Counted from the first letter of the stretch, positions 20,651 through 34,112 are shown. The stretch is 64,000 nucleotides of DNA from Acinetobacter pittii (GCF_034067285.1 NZ_CP139286.1:806001-870000), one strand, 5' to 3'. A program made the numbers and translations. The notes: generated by a model from the sequence alone, not told the origin.

Positions 20651-23600
20651 ATGGTACAAGTATCATTAATGGCAAATAATGCTTCAAAAAATAATCCAGT
20701 TGATATTAATGTAGGCCAGACAAAAAATATTGTAGTAGATCCTAAAGAAATCGCAAAAATCGATATAAATCCAGAAAAGATTGCTTCAATAACAAGAGAC
20801 GGAAATAGTGCAGTTATTCATCTAAAAGATGGAACTGAGATTGTTTTAGAAAACTTTTTTGTAAGTGAAAATCCACAAATTATTTTAAATGACGGGCAAC
20901 GTTATTGGACTGCCAATTTGGGTGAAGATGCTACCGGGCAGACTAGTGTTAATTATTTAGAATTAAAAGATGTACCAAAGTTTATAGATTCTTCATCTTC
21001 TGTACCTATCTGGTCGTGGGTAGTTAGTGCTTTAGCAGGGGCAGGAACAGTTGCTTTATTGTCTCGAAAAGATTCTAAAGATACGACGCCCCCTGAGCCA
21101 GGTACTTTGAATCTCAAAAATTTTTTAGATTCTGGAGTTTCAACAAACGACCAGATCACTCAAGACAAAAACTTTAATTTAAAAGTTGAAGGACAGGAAA
21201 ATGGTAGCCGAGTAGCGTATTTAGTCTCTAGTGATGATGGAAAAACTTGGCAGGAAACAACGGTTGTTCAAAAAGATTTAACTGATGGTGTATATCTTTA
21301 TAAAGCCGTAGTAACGGACCGAGCGGGAAATGCTTCGGAAACTGCTATACAAAAAGTTGTTGTAGATACTACGGCGCCAAAAGCAGGTGAACTGACTTTA
21401 GCTGATTTGACTGATACGGGTGTTTCGGCAACAGACCAGATTACGCAAGATAAGAACTTCAATTTAAAGCTTGAAGGACAGGAAAATGGTAGCCGAGTAA
21501 AGTATTTAGTCTCTACTGATGATGGAAAAACTTGGCAGGAAACAACAGTTGCTCAAAAAGATTTGGCTGATGGTATTTATCTCTACAAAGCCGTAGTGAC
21601 AGACATTGTAGGGAATACGTCAGAAACTGCTATACAAAAAGTTGTTGTAGATACAACAGCGCCGAAAGTAGGCGAACTAACTTTATCCGATTTGAACGAT
21701 ACAGGCGTTTCGCCAACAGATCAGGTTACGCAAGATAAAACTTTTGATTTAAAGGTTAGCGGACAAGAAGTGAATAGCCAAATCACTTACTGGATATCGA
21801 AAGATGATGGAAAAACTTGGCAGGAAACAACAGTTGCTCAAAAAGATTTGGCTGATGGTATTTATCTCTACAAAGCCGTAGTGACAGACATTGCAGGCAA
21901 TGTATCTGAAAGCGCTATACAAAAAGTTGTTGTAGATACTACGGCGCCAAAAGCAGGTGAACTCACTTTAGCTGATTTGACTGATACAGGTGTTTCTGCA
22001 ACAGACCAGATTACGCAAGATAATAATTTTACTTTGAAGCTAGCTCAACCGATTGTGATCGGAGAGCAAGCTGCTTTATTAGACCACTATGAAGTTTCAA
22101 AAGATGATGGAAAAACTTGGCAAGAAACAACAGCTGATCAAAAAGATTTAGCTGACGGTGTTTATCAATATAAAGCTGTAGTAACAGACGTTGCAGGGAA
22201 TACCTCAGTATCTGCTATACAAAAAGTAGTTGTAGATCATTCCTTAAATGTTGAATCAACTACAGTAACTGTAAAGCCGATTACCGAAGACAATACAATA
22301 AGTCTAGTTGAAAAAGATCAAATTATTTCTATAAGACTGGAAGTAGGTAACCTACCAACAGATTTAAATAGTTCACTGACTTCAGTAAATACGACTTTAA
22401 ACGATGTTGTTTATAACTTTCATTTTGATGAGGTCACCCAAGAGTGGGTTACTGAAATTCCAGCAGAGTTCTTGTGGTCAGAAGAATCGCAAACCAATAT
22501 ATCAATTGATATTAGTCTTACTGATCAAGCTGGCAATACAGCCATTATCAAACATACCCAAAATTATAATGTGGATCATACTCCGAATTCACCAACCCTA
22601 GATTCACTGACTTTCAATAATATAGATGGAGCTATCATTTCAGGTAGTGCATATAAAGGAAGTAAGGTCGATATCTACAATAAAAATGGTGATTGGCTTG
22701 CAAGTACAATAACGAATGAAGAAGGTAAATATACTTTACAAGATCTTTCAATTAACTCAAATCAAGAAGTTTACGCAGTCGCTACTTATAATGGTTATAG
22801 CAGTGAAAATTCATCAATTAGACTAGTTACTGAAGTTCCAGCTATTAGTATTACAAGAATTAGTCCAGAAGGTTTGATCACTGGTTATGCGACTGAAGGT
22901 AGTCATTTTATTGTAAAAGATCAGAATGGAAATATTCTACAAGAGTTTAACTCCATTGCATTTGAGGGCTCTGGTGTTACGCCTTTTAGTGTAATGGCAT
23001 TAGGTGAAGTTAGACCATTTACTTTGTCCCTCGATCAGCCTTTGGAGGAAGGGACTCAAATTATTATCTCTACAGATAAAGATAATGTTTCAGGTCATCC
23101 ACAATATATTACCGCAGACTATACGCCCGCGGTATTTATAGAAACTCCACAGTTTGATGTTAGTGGTGAAACTTTATCAGTACATGTTAATGAGCCGAAC
23201 AGCTTTATTCGTGCATTTTCTGGAGAAGGCAATTTAATTGCTACAGGTTTTACCGATGAACAAGGCTTTGCAAGTTTAGTTGTTTTCCAATTTTTAAAAG
23301 AAGGCGAATCGGTTACCGTACAGGTAGTGGATAAAAATCAGAATGTTAGTGAAACCCTAATTGAAGTTCCAAACTTTGCTTATATTCCACATGTCGAACG
23401 TATTACACAAGAAGGCTTAATTTCTGGAGTTGCTGAAGATAATAGTACGGTAATCGTGCGTGATGCTGAAGGAAATGAATTAGGAAAGGTTACATTAGGT
23501 GATGATAATAGTTGGAATGAATTTAGCCATTTTAGCTTGAGTGTAAACCGACCTTTAATTGATGGAGAGCAAATTTCCGTTCAAATTATTGATAATAAAG

Positions 23601-26600
23601 GTTTGATGAGTCCTGAGCAGAATATCATTGTAGATCTGACTCCTCCACCTATTCCAACAGATTTAAATTTCAATGATGCTGGTGATCTAGTTTATGGTCA
23701 TGCAGAACCTTTCTCTGAAATTTTAGTTAAAGATGGACAAGGAAACATTCTTAATAAATGGTTCTGGAATAACTGGACCGATGAAAGTGGAAGTTTCTCG
23801 ATAGAACTAGGTATGTTTTTAACCAATGCCGAGACAGTTTATGTCACGGCTACAGATGTAAATGGAAATGTAAGTTTAGCAGCTCAGATACAGGCGCCTA
23901 ACTATGCTTTTGCCCCATATGTAGATAGCTTTACTTCGGACGGAGTAATAAGTGGGCAAGCTGAAAATAATAGTACTCTCATTGTTAAAGATGCCAAAGG
24001 GGAAATCGTAGCTGAAATTAAAGTCGGTGAAGATAACGGTTGGAATGGATCAAGTTATTTTAAACTCCAGCTTGAGCGTCCTCTTGTTGATGGTGAGCAG
24101 TTGTTCTTATCAATCACAGATGCGCGCGGACAAGTAAGCACCGATACTGTAATTACCGCTGATACGGTTGCTCCTACACCAGCTACTAATTTAGTTTTCT
24201 CAGAAGATGGTTCATATCTTACAGGTATAGCAGAACTGAACACTACGATTCAGGTTTTTGATCATAATGGTCAGCCATTGAATATATGGAATAATACCGT
24301 CAACTCGGATGGTACATTTACTATTTTCTTAGGCAGCAATAATTTACATGGAGAGGCATTCACGGTCACCGTTAAGGACCAAGCCGGAAATGTGAGTGAA
24401 GCTGTTTCAATCAAAGCTCCACTTGATGATATTGCACCGGATCCAGTTAAAAATATTTTACTTGATGCTAACGGTCAAAACTTTACAGCACAAGCAGAAG
24501 CAAATAGTCAGATCGAAGTTTTTGATTCATTGGGTAATCAGACGGGTTGGGGCTCTACAGATAGTGCTGGTCATGTCTCAGGCTTTTTCAGTCAAATCTA
24601 TTTACATGGTGAAGAACTTACTTTTGTTGTTATAGATCGAGTAGGTAACCGAAGTGTCGAATTTAAGCAAAATGCTTTAATTGATACCATTGCACCAAAT
24701 TCGATTGAAAATATTATCTTCAACGAAGATGGTCAAAGCTTTACAGCTCAGGCAGAAGCTGGAAGCTCTATTGATGTATTCGATCAGGATGGAAATAAGA
24801 TTACTACTAGTTATACCGATAGCTTAGGTAATGTATTTGGTTATTTCCCGCAAGTTTACTTACACGGTGAGGAACTTACTTTTGTTGTAGTAGATCGAGC
24901 GGGTAACCGCAGTGCGGAGGTCAAGCAGAGTGTTTTGAATGACGATGTCGCACCAAATCCGATTGAAAATATTGTATTAGATATCAATGGGCAGAACTTT
25001 ACAGCTCAGGCAGAAGCAAATAGCCAAATTGAGATTAAAAATGCCAATGGTGATGTCATCGGGTATGGATCAGCAGATAGTACAGGCAATGTTTCAGGAT
25101 CTTTTTATCAAGTACATTTACATGGCGAAGAGCTCACGTTTGTTGTCGTTGACCGAGCGGGTAACCGTAGTACAGAAGTTAAGCAGAATGCCTTGATTGA
25201 TGATATTGCACCAAATGCAATTGAAAATATTTTACTCGACTCAAACGGTCAAAACTTTACGGCGCAAGCAGAAGCAAATACTCAAGTTGAAGTTAAAAAT
25301 GCTGCGGGTGAGGTCATCGGTTCAGGTTACGTAGATGGCGCTGGTAATGTGTCAGGTTATTTATATCAAGTCTATTTACATGGAGAAGAACTCACTTTTG
25401 TTGTCGTTGACCGAGCAGGTAACCGTAGTGCAGAAGTTAAGCAGAATGCCTTGATTGATGAGATTGCACCAAATCCGATTGAAAATATTGTACTTGATGC
25501 GAACGGACAGAACTTTATAGCTCAAGCAGAAGCAAACACTCAAATTGAAGTCAAAAATGCTGCTGGTGAAGTCATAGGGTCTGGTTCAACTGATAGTATG
25601 GGTAATGTTTCAGGTTACTTATATCAAGTCTATTTACATGGAGAAGAACTCACTTTTGTTGTCGTTGACCGAGCGGGTAACCGTAGTGCAGAGATCAAGC
25701 AAAACGCTTTAACTGATGACATTGCACCAAATCCGATTGAAAACATCATCTTCAATGAAAACGGTCAAAACTTTACAGCGCAAGCAGAAGCAAATACTCA
25801 AGTTGAAGTTAAAAATGCTGTGGGTGAGGTTGTAGGTTCTGGTTATGTAGATAGTGCTGGTAATGTCTCAGGTTACTTGAATCAAGTTTATTTAAAAGGT
25901 GAGGAACTCACTTTTGTTGTGATTGATCAAGCTGGTAATCGGAGCGTTGAGGTAAAACAAACAGCTTTTCTTGATAATACTGCGCCGGAAAATGCGACTA
26001 ATTTAGTATTTAGCGAAGATGGTTCATATCTAACTGGTATGGCTGAACCCAATGCTACGATTCAAATATTTGATCAGAATGGCCAATTATTAAATCTTTG
26101 GAATAATAATGTTAATTGGGATGGAACATTTAGCATCTCTTTAGATACTAATTATTTGCATGGCGAAGAGTTTAAGGTAGTTGTAGTAGATCGGGCGGGT
26201 AATTTGAGTGGTGGGGTTACTGTAAAAGCACCGATTGATGATGTTGCTCCTATGGCTGCAAGTAATCTCACGTTTAGTGAAGATGGTTCATCCCTTTCTG
26301 GTGTAGCTGAGCCAAATACCTTCATTCAGATTTTTGATCAAAATGGTCAACAGATGAATACGTGGAATCAGAGTGTAAATGCTGATGGTACATTCACTAT
26401 TTCTTTCGGTACTTATAATTTACATGGTGAAGAGTTCACAGTCACTATTAAAGACCGAGCTGGAAATGTGAGTGAAGCTGTTTCAGTTAAGGCTCCATTT
26501 GATGATATTGCGCCAAATCCGATTAAGAATATTGTACTTGATGCGAACGGTCAAAACTTTACAGCACAAGCGGAAGCAAATAGTCAGATTGAAGTCAAAA

Positions 26601-29600
26601 ATGCTGCTGGTGAAGTCATAGGGTTTGGTTCAACAGATAGTATGGGTAATGTTTCAGGTTACTTATATCAAGTCTATTTACATGGAGAAGAACTCACTTT
26701 CGTTGTCATAGACCGAGTAGGTAACCGTAGTGATGAAATGAAGTTAAATGCTTTGATGGATACCATTGCACCAAATCCGATTGAAAATATTATCTTTAAT
26801 GAAAATGGGCAAAATTTTACGGCACAAGCAGAAGCAAATAGTTTTATTAGTGTCAAAAATGCTGCGGGTGAGTTTGTCGGTTATGGTTATGTCGATAGCA
26901 CTGGTAATGTGACAGGCTATTTCAATCAGGTTTATTTAAAAGGTGAGGAACTCAATTTTACTGTTATAGATAAAGCAGGTAATCAAAGTCTTAAATTTAA
27001 GCAAAATGCTTTAACTGATGATATTGCACCAAATCCGATTGAAAACATCGTCTTAAATGAAAATGGTCAAAACTTTACAGCTCAAGCGGAAGCAGATAGT
27101 CGAATCGAAGTTAAAAATACTGCGGGTGAGGTTGTAGGATCTGGTTCAACCGATAGCATGGGTAATGTTTCTGGTTACTTATATCAAGTCTATTTACATG
27201 GAGAAGAGCTCACTTTTGTTGTAGTTGATCGAGCGGGTAACCGCAGTACAGAGATCAAGCAGAATGCTTTGATTGATGATATCGCACCAAATCCGATTGA
27301 AAATATTGTGCTCGACTCAAACGGCCAAAACTTTACGGCGCAAGCAGAAGTAAATACTCGAATTGAAGTCAAAAATGCTGCGGGTGAGGTTGTAGGTTTT
27401 GGTTATGTAGATGGTGCTGGTAATGTGTCAGGTTATTTTAATCAAGTCTATTTACATGGAGAAGAGCTTACTTTTGTTGTAATTGATCAAGCAAGTAACC
27501 GAAGTGTTGAGGTTAAACAAAATGCTTTAATTGATGATGTTGCACCACCAGCTGCTTCAAATATTACATTAACCTCCGACGGATTGCTTTTTGGTGAGGC
27601 TGAGCCAAATGCAACGATTGAAATTATTGATCAATATGGTGCAGTTATCACAACAACTTATGTTTGGTACGATGGCACATTTAATCAATGGATTAATCTG
27701 AGTCAATACCAGACACAAAATTTGAGTATTGTTGTCAAAGATATTGCTGGTAACCGAAGCGAAGTTGCTCATCAGTTAGTACCTGTATTTTCGAATTCAC
27801 CAATTACTGCAACAGAGCTAAAACTAGATATAGATGGCCATATTCTGACAGGAAAGGCAACAGTAGGAATGTCGATTGTTGTTACATCTATTGATGGTCA
27901 GATCATTAATGGAGGGTGGAATAATGCCGTGAATGAAGATGGTAGTTTTACTATTCAGTTAATTGATTACTATCTACAGGGACAGACATTACAAGTTCGA
28001 GTTTATGACCAGAATATCAATCAATATAGCCTAATCTCTGAAATTATTGCGCCTTTAGACAATATTGCTCCAGTAATTAATGATGTGGTGATTAGTAATG
28101 ACGGTTATGGTATTACGGGACAAGCTGATCCGAAAGTAATCATTAAAGTAATGGATGCGGATGGAGATTTACGAGCAGAATTTCAATCGGATGAAGCTGG
28201 ATATTTCAATGCTAGTATTTATCCACCATTATTACGTGGAGAGCAGTTATTTATCACGGCAACAGATTTAGCCAAAAATATAAGTACCCCACTTAATATT
28301 ACTTTTAATCCAGATACTAATGCACCACCAACAGCAGATCAGGTCGTTGTATCTGAAAATGGTTTATTTATTGAGGGAACTGCTTCACTAAATAGTGAGG
28401 TGCGTATTTTTGATGTGTATAGTAATTATATTGGTGGTGGTTCTGTAGATGAAACAGGGCATTTTAATATCCAGTTATACTCACCTCAGGCGAATGGGCA
28501 AACTTTACGCATTGTTGTGGAGCAAAATGGCTATCAAAGTGCTTACACCGAAATTAAGGCACCCATAGACATCGTCGCGCCAAATGCAGCAACTCAGCTT
28601 GTTTTAGCAGATGGAAATATACTTTCAGGACAAGCGGAAGCATATTCAACGGTTAATATTTTTGATGTTAATAATAATTTAGTTGGTCAGACTACGGTTG
28701 GAAGTAGTGGTACTTTCTTGGCGCAATTATGGTCACAATATTGGCATGGCGAAACATTGACGGTAAAAATAGTTGATGCCAATCAAAATGTGAGTGTGGG
28801 TACAACGGTTGTTGCTATAAATGATACAACAGCACCGAAAGTGGTCACCCAGCTTGCCATAAATGAATGGGGGAATTGGCTGGTAGGACATGCCGAAAGC
28901 AATGCTACTGTTGAAGTGACTTATTATTTTGCTGATCAAGAACCTTCTGTAACAAGTACTACGGTCATGGCAGATGGAACTTTCTCTACTTATGTGGATG
29001 GGACTGCAACATCATTTGACCTTACTGTTATTGATCGTGCTGGAAACCGTAGTGAAACCATTAGCCAAATAATTAGTGATTTACCTACCATCACTGTTGA
29101 TCAATTTAAAGGTGATGCTACGGATAATACATATGTAGTTGATCATATAAGTGATTTTGTTGAAGAATATACTGTTGAGCCGTATGCAACATATAAAGAT
29201 GTTTGGGTTGATAATAGCTATATGTATCCAGAATGGATTAATGAAGGGCATTATGAACAGATATGGCTTGTTGATGGATATTATGAACAACAATTAATAA
29301 CAGATGTATATTATGAAAAGCAGTGGATCATAAGTGGTTATTCGACTATACAAAAAATATATATAAATCAAGATAATATAACTTATATAGATAATGGCAC
29401 GGCAGAGAGCGACTATAGTCGATATGTAGAACAACATTATGATGCTGTAAATGAACAATGGCAAGAAGGCTACGAACTGACCTATATACGTTCAGAAGAA
29501 GGCTGGGTTGATACTAGTCATTTTGAAGATATCTATTTTGATACAAGTCATTATGAAGATGTTTGGGTGGATGCTAGCCGTTATGAAGATGTTTGGGTAG

Positions 29601-30238
29601 ATACTAGCCACTATGAAGATGTTTGGGTAGAAAGTGGCTATTGGGAGAACCAGCTTGTCGAATCAGGCTACCGAGATGTCGATTTTGGGGGACACGATAA
29701 AATAGTTAGCTCTGTGAGTTATAGTCTGGTTGGATATTCTGATTGGTCGACAGATCTAGAAAGCGGGCGTTATGTTGAAGACTTAGAGTTGGTTGGTTCT
29801 GCTCATCTCAATGCAACAGGTAATGCTTTAGATAATCTTTTAACAGGTAACTCTGGTAATAACGTTTTGAATGGGCGTGAAGGTAACGATACCTATATGA
29901 CTAATGAAGGTGCTGATACCATTCTGTTCCAATTGCTAAATAGCCAAGATGCGACAGGCGGGAATGGACATGACACGGTGTTAGATTTTACTTTAGGTGA
30001 TGTACGAACTGACCCCCAAGCTGACAAAATCGATTTAAGTGAACTATTGATTGACTATTCTAAAGATGTGAACACATTAGCGAAATTTATTACTGTTGAG
30101 CAAGATGCTGGAAACACGACTATTAGTCTTGACCGAGATGGTGAAGGTACAATGTTTAGTAGCACGTCATTGATAACCTTAAATCAGGTCAATACAACAT
30201 TAGATGAATTGTTAAATAATCAGCAACTATTTGTTTAA
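20651..30238 (+). CDS. Giant Bap-like surface adhesin with Ig-like repeats, RTX and type I secretion end
   Basis: A 3195-residue protein. Residues 1-110 form a BapA-type prefix domain, followed by a hydrophobic segment [17 protein letters not shown] (121-137), a likely retention element. Residues about 145-530 hold four 95-residue Ig-like repeats ([10 protein letters not shown]...YKAVVTDxAGN). Residues about 530-1260 are diverged Ig-like modules. From 1261 to 2296 run twelve modules, ten of them near-identical 86-residue units (APNPIENI...[11 protein letters not shown]...[17 protein letters not shown]). More diverged Ig modules follow. Residues about 2851-3013 are an aromatic 10-residue repeat ([10 protein letters not shown]). 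RTX nonapeptides ([12 protein letters not shown]) near 3053-3083 precede a type I secretion C-terminal domain ([10 protein letters not shown]...DKIDLSELL). Cysteine is absent. It probably mediates adhesion or biofilm. Blp1 of A. baumannii is the closest candidate I recall; no T1SS genes lie nearby. Confidence 0.92.
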   Translation: MVQVSLMANNASKNNPVDINVGQTKNIVVDPKEIAKIDINPEKIASITRDGNSAVIHLKDGTEIVLENFFVSENPQIILNDGQRYWTANLGEDATGQTSVNYLELKDVPKFIDSSSSVPIWSWVVSALAGAGTVALLSRKDSKDTTPPEPGTLNLKNFLDSGVSTNDQITQDKNFNLKVEGQENGSRVAYLVSSDDGKTWQETTVVQKDLTDGVYLYKAVVTDRAGNASETAIQKVVVDTTAPKAGELTLADLTDTGVSATDQITQDKNFNLKLEGQENGSRVKYLVSTDDGKTWQETTVAQKDLADGIYLYKAVVTDIVGNTSETAIQKVVVDTTAPKVGELTLSDLNDTGVSPTDQVTQDKTFDLKVSGQEVNSQITYWISKDDGKTWQETTVAQKDLADGIYLYKAVVTDIAGNVSESAIQKVVVDTTAPKAGELTLADLTDTGVSATDQITQDNNFTLKLAQPIVIGEQAALLDHYEVSKDDGKTWQETTADQKDLADGVYQYKAVVTDVAGNTSVSAIQKVVVDHSLNVESTTVTVKPITEDNTISLVEKDQIISIRLEVGNLPTDLNSSLTSVNTTLNDVVYNFHFDEVTQEWVTEIPAEFLWSEESQTNISIDISLTDQAGNTAIIKHTQNYNVDHTPNSPTLDSLTFNNIDGAIISGSAYKGSKVDIYNKNGDWLASTITNEEGKYTLQDLSINSNQEVYAVATYNGYSSENSSIRLVTEVPAISITRISPEGLITGYATEGSHFIVKDQNGNILQEFNSIAFEGSGVTPFSVMALGEVRPFTLSLDQPLEEGTQIIISTDKDNVSGHPQYITADYTPAVFIETPQFDVSGETLSVHVNEPNSFIRAFSGEGNLIATGFTDEQGFASLVVFQFLKEGESVTVQVVDKNQNVSETLIEVPNFAYIPHVERITQEGLISGVAEDNSTVIVRDAEGNELGKVTLGDDNSWNEFSHFSLSVNRPLIDGEQISVQIIDNKGLMSPEQNIIVDLTPPPIPTDLNFNDAGDLVYGHAEPFSEILVKDGQGNILNKWFWNNWTDESGSFSIELGMFLTNAETVYVTATDVNGNVSLAAQIQAPNYAFAPYVDSFTSDGVISGQAENNSTLIVKDAKGEIVAEIKVGEDNGWNGSSYFKLQLERPLVDGEQLFLSITDARGQVSTDTVITADTVAPTPATNLVFSEDGSYLTGIAELNTTIQVFDHNGQPLNIWNNTVNSDGTFTIFLGSNNLHGEAFTVTVKDQAGNVSEAVSIKAPLDDIAPDPVKNILLDANGQNFTAQAEANSQIEVFDSLGNQTGWGSTDSAGHVSGFFSQIYLHGEELTFVVIDRVGNRSVEFKQNALIDTIAPNSIENIIFNEDGQSFTAQAEAGSSIDVFDQDGNKITTSYTDSLGNVFGYFPQVYLHGEELTFVVVDRAGNRSAEVKQSVLNDDVAPNPIENIVLDINGQNFTAQAEANSQIEIKNANGDVIGYGSADSTGNVSGSFYQVHLHGEELTFVVVDRAGNRSTEVKQNALIDDIAPNAIENILLDSNGQNFTAQAEANTQVEVKNAAGEVIGSGYVDGAGNVSGYLYQVYLHGEELTFVVVDRAGNRSAEVKQNALIDEIAPNPIENIVLDANGQNFIAQAEANTQIEVKNAAGEVIGSGSTDSMGNVSGYLYQVYLHGEELTFVVVDRAGNRSAEIKQNALTDDIAPNPIENIIFNENGQNFTAQAEANTQVEVKNAVGEVVGSGYVDSAGNVSGYLNQVYLKGEELTFVVIDQAGNRSVEVKQTAFLDNTAPENATNLVFSEDGSYLTGMAEPNATIQIFDQNGQLLNLWNNNVNWDGTFSISLDTNYLHGEEFKVVVVDRAGNLSGGVTVKAPIDDVAPMAASNLTFSEDGSSLSGVAEPNTFIQIFDQNGQQMNTWNQSVNADGTFTISFGTYNLHGEEFTVTIKDRAGNVSEAVSVKAPFDDIAPNPIKNIVLDANGQNFTAQAEANSQIEVKNAAGEVIGFGSTDSMGNVSGYLYQVYLHGEELTFVVIDRVGNRSDEMKLNALMDTIAPNPIENIIFNENGQNFTAQAEANSFISVKNAAGEFVGYGYVDSTGNVTGYFNQVYLKGEELNFTVIDKAGNQSLKFKQNALTDDIAPNPIENIVLNENGQNFTAQAEADSRIEVKNTAGEVVGSGSTDSMGNVSGYLYQVYLHGEELTFVVVDRAGNRSTEIKQNALIDDIAPNPIENIVLDSNGQNFTAQAEVNTRIEVKNAAGEVVGFGYVDGAGNVSGYFNQVYLHGEELTFVVIDQASNRSVEVKQNALIDDVAPPAASNITLTSDGLLFGEAEPNATIEIIDQYGAVITTTYVWYDGTFNQWINLSQYQTQNLSIVVKDIAGNRSEVAHQLVPVFSNSPITATELKLDIDGHILTGKATVGMSIVVTSIDGQIINGGWNNAVNEDGSFTIQLIDYYLQGQTLQVRVYDQNINQYSLISEIIAPLDNIAPVINDVVISNDGYGITGQADPKVIIKVMDADGDLRAEFQSDEAGYFNASIYPPLLRGEQLFITATDLAKNISTPLNITFNPDTNAPPTADQVVVSENGLFIEGTASLNSEVRIFDVYSNYIGGGSVDETGHFNIQLYSPQANGQTLRIVVEQNGYQSAYTEIKAPIDIVAPNAATQLVLADGNILSGQAEAYSTVNIFDVNNNLVGQTTVGSSGTFLAQLWSQYWHGETLTVKIVDANQNVSVGTTVVAINDTTAPKVVTQLAINEWGNWLVGHAESNATVEVTYYFADQEPSVTSTTVMADGTFSTYVDGTATSFDLTVIDRAGNRSETISQIISDLPTITVDQFKGDATDNTYVVDHISDFVEEYTVEPYATYKDVWVDNSYMYPEWINEGHYEQIWLVDGYYEQQLITDVYYEKQWIISGYSTIQKIYINQDNITYIDNGTAESDYSRYVEQHYDAVNEQWQEGYELTYIRSEEGWVDTSHFEDIYFDTSHYEDVWVDASRYEDVWVDTSHYEDVWVESGYWENQLVESGYRDVDFGGHDKIVSSVSYSLVGYSDWSTDLESGRYVEDLELVGSAHLNATGNALDNLLTGNSGNNVLNGREGNDTYMTNEGADTILFQLLNSQDATGGNGHDTVLDFTLGDVRTDPQADKIDLSELLIDYSKDVNTLAKFITVEQDAGNTTISLDRDGEGTMFSSTSLITLNQVNTTLDELLNNQQLFV
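21080..22240 (+). repeat. Four tandem 285-bp Ig-like repeats
   Basis: The unit begins at ACGGCGCC-type sites (21371, 21656, 21941), exactly 285 bp (95 codons) apart; the first copy precedes 21371 and the fourth carries a short insertion. DNA identity between neighbours is high, notably in the [10 protein letters not shown] and [16 protein letters not shown] segments. Confidence 0.85.
24434..27545 (+). repeat. Array of 258-bp Ig-like repeats
   Basis: Units start at GCACCxxATCC-type sites about 258 bp apart (for example 24434, 24692, 24950), coding for 86 residues. Six are consecutive, two related GSYLTGxAEPN-type modules interrupt, then four more follow. Several copies share long identical DNA tracts, so unequal recombination should change copy number. 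Confidence 0.88.
29515..29640 (+). repeat. 30-bp tandem repeat encoding an aromatic decapeptide
   Basis: TTATGAAGATGTTTGGGT-type units recur exactly every 30 bp (29551, 29581, 29611, with a diverged copy at 29521), coding for [H/R]YEDVWVD[T/A]S. More diverged 10-residue units occupy 29205-29350 and 29640-29680. Confidence 0.9.
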
Positions 30239-30255
30239 AAATAAAATTTATCTTT

Positions 30256-30292
30256 ATAAAAGAGGCTATGAAAATGGCCTCTTTTATTTTTT
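30256..30292 (+). terminator. Intrinsic terminator of the adhesin gene
   Basis: AAAAGAGGC pairs with GCCTCTTTT around a ten-base loop and is followed by a T-rich tract, 20 bases after the stop. Confidence 0.85.
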
Positions 30293-30367
30293 GCTTTAAA
30301 TTTAATAAAAACTCTTCACAACCTGTTAAAAAATGACCAAAAAAGATAAGTTTTTTTTCATTTTCCC

Positions 30368-30394
30368 CTTGAAGCCTTTTTTTTCATCCCCACA
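30368..30394 (+). promoter_or_regulatory. Sigma-32 (RpoH) type promoter of groESL
   Basis: CTTGAAG (30368-30374) and CCCCACA (30388-30394) are separated by 13 bases, matching the heat-shock consensus CTTGAAA / CCCCATnT with its usual spacing, about 85 bases before groES. No CIRCE element is visible. Confidence 0.8.
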
Positions 30395-30478
30395 AAAGTG
30401 ACATCTAAATATTTTGTTATTGCTCTGGATTAAAGCAATAACGATTAATCAAAAAGACTTAGTCTGATGGAGTTAATT

Positions 30479-30769
30479 ATGAGCAACATTCGTCCATTAC
30501 ATGATCGCGTTGTAATTCGTCGCGTAGAAGAAGAAACCAAAACTGCTGGTGGTATTTTACTTCCAGGTTCTGCTGCTGAAAAACCATCTCAAGGTGAAGT
30601 AATTGCAGTAGGTAATGGTCAAATCACTGAGAATGGCGTACGTGCTTTGGATGTTAAAGTTGGTGACAAAGTATTGTTTGGTACTTATGCAGGTACAACA
30701 GTGAAAGTAAGTGGTGAAGAACTCTTAATTATGAAAGAGTCAGACATTTTAGCTGTGTTGGAAGGCTAA
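30479..30769 (+). CDS. groES: Co-chaperonin GroES
   Basis: GroES is the 10-kDa lid of the GroEL folding chamber. The 96-residue protein starts [14 protein letters not shown] and contains the mobile-loop region [20 protein letters not shown] and the [26 protein letters not shown] end. The start is the ATG at 30479, whose ribosome-binding GGAG overlaps an in-frame upstream ATG at 30467. groEL follows after 58 bases, and a sigma-32-like promoter precedes it. Confidence 0.97.
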   Translation: MSNIRPLHDRVVIRRVEEETKTAGGILLPGSAAEKPSQGEVIAVGNGQITENGVRALDVKVGDKVLFGTYAGTTVKVSGEELLIMKESDILAVLEG

Positions 30770-30809
30770 TCAATCCATAACTCAATTCATTATCAGATTC
30801 AGTATTTAA

Positions 30810-32462
<1,653 letters not shown>

Positions 32463-32483
32463 TATCGCATCAACGCTTTAACC

Positions 32484-32518
32484 AAAAAAAATCCCTGCTT
32501 ATGCAGGGATTTTTTTTA
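32484..32518 (+). terminator. Intrinsic terminator of groESL
   Basis: AATCCCTGC-TTAT-GCAGGGATT is a perfect stem-loop followed by T8, about 25 bases after the groEL stop. Confidence 0.92.
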
Positions 32519-32564
32519 TTTTTCACATAATTTTAAGAAATAATTAAGTTCACTTGCTTATATT

Positions 32565-32640
32565 AAAAAACAGGAACAGCAGCTAGAAGTTCCTCTTTTG
32601 TTACAACCATGCTTATTTACTTGTAGGCATGGTTTTTTTT
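32565..32640 (+). ncRNA. Candidate small RNA between groEL and dgkA
   Basis: Downstream of the groESL terminator lies a second, independent terminator (AACCATGC at 32605-32612 with GCATGGTT at 32627-32634 and T8 to 32640), preceded by a small GGAAC/GTTCC hairpin (32573-32593). No coding gene ends here on this strand, so something short may be transcribed; TATATT at 32559-32564 could be a -10, but no good -35 is seen. The T-tract overlaps the stop of the opposing dgkA gene. Confidence 0.35.
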
Positions 32641-33013
32641 AGCCTAATAAAATAATTAACCAAGTAATAGCGATGATAGAGAGTGCAACAAACTGAGCCG
32701 CACTTCCCATATCTTTTGCATTTTTAGAAAGTTGATGTTTCTCAAGAGAAACACGATCAACCACTGCCTCAATAGCCGAGTTGAATAGTTCCACGATCAT
32801 TGCAAAAAGACATACGATAATCAGTAATACATGTTCGCTACGGCTCACATCAAGAAAAAAACTAACTGGGATCAAAATAATATTTATCAAAACAATTTGG
32901 CGAAAAGCGGCCTCATTTTTATAGGCTGCTTTAAATCCCGAAATGGAGTAGCCCGTAGCATTGAGTATGCGTTTCAGACCACTTTTACCCTTATAAGGAG
33001 AATAGCTATTCAT
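32639..33013 (-). CDS. dgkA: Diacylglycerol kinase (integral membrane)
   Basis: DgkA recycles diacylglycerol to phosphatidic acid in the inner membrane. The 124-residue protein has the family signature VELFNSAIEAVVDR with the catalytic glutamates, the KDMGSAAQFVAL segment, and three hydrophobic helices (near 43-60, 64-82 and 106-123). It starts at the ATG at 33013 with AAGGAG-like TATAAGGAG upstream. It is a single gene, unrelated in fold to the soluble lipid kinase at 18646-19608. Confidence 0.94.
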   Translation of the reverse strand: MNSYSPYKGKSGLKRILNATGYSISGFKAAYKNEAAFRQIVLINIILIPVSFFLDVSRSEHVLLIIVCLFAMIVELFNSAIEAVVDRVSLEKHQLSKNAKDMGSAAQFVALSIIAITWLIILLG

Positions 33014-33119
33014 TTACTTATATTTCTGACACTTTTCATGCATTATATAATTTGGGTCTTAAAAAATTATTAAATCTTTTTTAAAGATTTCGACTTTATA
33101 ACTTGATAGAGAAGAAGAG

Positions 33120-34082
33120 ATGAAAAAATTATGTGTCGCTTTGGGCCTTGCAATTGGAAGCATACATACAAGTTATGCTGAGCCAAGTACAACCACACAA
33201 GTGCCGGGATATTATCACCATCAATTTGGCAACTACCGTGTAACTTCTTTGCTTGATGGTACGATTTACTTAAATCCTGAATTATTTAAAAATTTAAATC
33301 AGGCACAAAAAACTAAAATTTTAACTAAATATGCTGCTGTTAATGAGAAAGGGATTCAGACTTCGGTAAATGCATTTTTAGTTGATGACGGCAAAAGCTT
33401 AACACTTGTAGACAGTGGGGCAGCAAGTTGTTTTGGACCGCAACTGGGTTCGATTGCAAAAAATATTGAATTGGCAGGTTATAAACTTGCTAATGTAAAA
33501 ACTGTTTTACTTACTCATTTACACCCAGACCATGTGTGCGGTATTACTCAAAATGGAAAAGCTGTATTTCCTAACGCAACTGTATATGCCCATGAGCGTG
33601 AAGCTGATTATTGGTTAAATCCTGCTTCTGAAAAAACAGTACCAGCAGACAAAAAAGAAAGTTATTTGGGCACGGTTAAAAATGTAAAAACTGCTCTTGC
33701 TCCATATCAAGCAAAAAAAGCATTTAAGACATTTAAAGACGGCGATGTTATTCAAGGTTTTGAGGTGATTGATACGCGTGGTCATACACCAGGTCACCAT
33801 AGCTTCCGCTTAAAAAGTAATGATCAGCAAATCATTTTTGTTGGAGACATCGTACACTCACATTCTTTACAGTTTGATGCTCCAAAAACAGGAGTTGATT
33901 TCGATGTGAATTCTGAGCAGGCGATTAATACACGTTTAAAAATGTTTGCTGAAATTTCAAATAAGCAGCAATGGGTTGCAGCGCCTCATTTACCGTTTCC
34001 GGGCATTGGTCATGTTTATAAAGTAAATGCTGAGCAATATCAGTGGATCCCACTTTATTTTGACAATGTCGTAGAGAAATAA
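33120..34082 (+). CDS. Exported MBL-fold hydrolase resembling methyl parathion hydrolase
   Basis: A 320-residue metallo-beta-lactamase-fold protein with a signal peptide cleaved after SYA (about residue 20). It follows the methyl parathion hydrolase/OPHC2 group closely: GYYHHQFGNYRVTSLLDGT, FLVDDGKSLTLVDSGAA, the zinc motif THLHPDHVCG, TRGHTPGHHSF, VGDIVHSHSLQFD and AAPHLPFPGIGHV. All metal ligands (HxHxDH, a later His, Asp and His) are present. Family members hydrolyse lactones or organophosphates; the natural substrate here is unknown. RBS GAAGAAGAG lies before the ATG. It is a single gene with a terminator shared with the convergent glpQ-like gene. Confidence 0.85.
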   Translation: MKKLCVALGLAIGSIHTSYAEPSTTTQVPGYYHHQFGNYRVTSLLDGTIYLNPELFKNLNQAQKTKILTKYAAVNEKGIQTSVNAFLVDDGKSLTLVDSGAASCFGPQLGSIAKNIELAGYKLANVKTVLLTHLHPDHVCGITQNGKAVFPNATVYAHEREADYWLNPASEKTVPADKKESYLGTVKNVKTALAPYQAKKAFKTFKDGDVIQGFEVIDTRGHTPGHHSFRLKSNDQQIIFVGDIVHSHSLQFDAPKTGVDFDVNSEQAINTRLKMFAEISNKQQWVAAPHLPFPGIGHVYKVNAEQYQWIPLYFDNVVEK

Positions 34083-34112
34083 AAAAACAGGGCATTTATT
34101 GCCCTGTCTTTT
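34081..34112. terminator. Terminator between MBL hydrolase and glpQ-like gene
   Basis: A7 then ACAGGGC-ATTTATT-GCCCTGT followed by a T-rich tract, between convergent genes. Confidence 0.8.

Noticed and set aside
29515..29640. Short regular repeats suggestive of a CRISPR array
   Set aside because: The 30-bp units are contiguous with no spacers and are in frame inside the adhesin gene.
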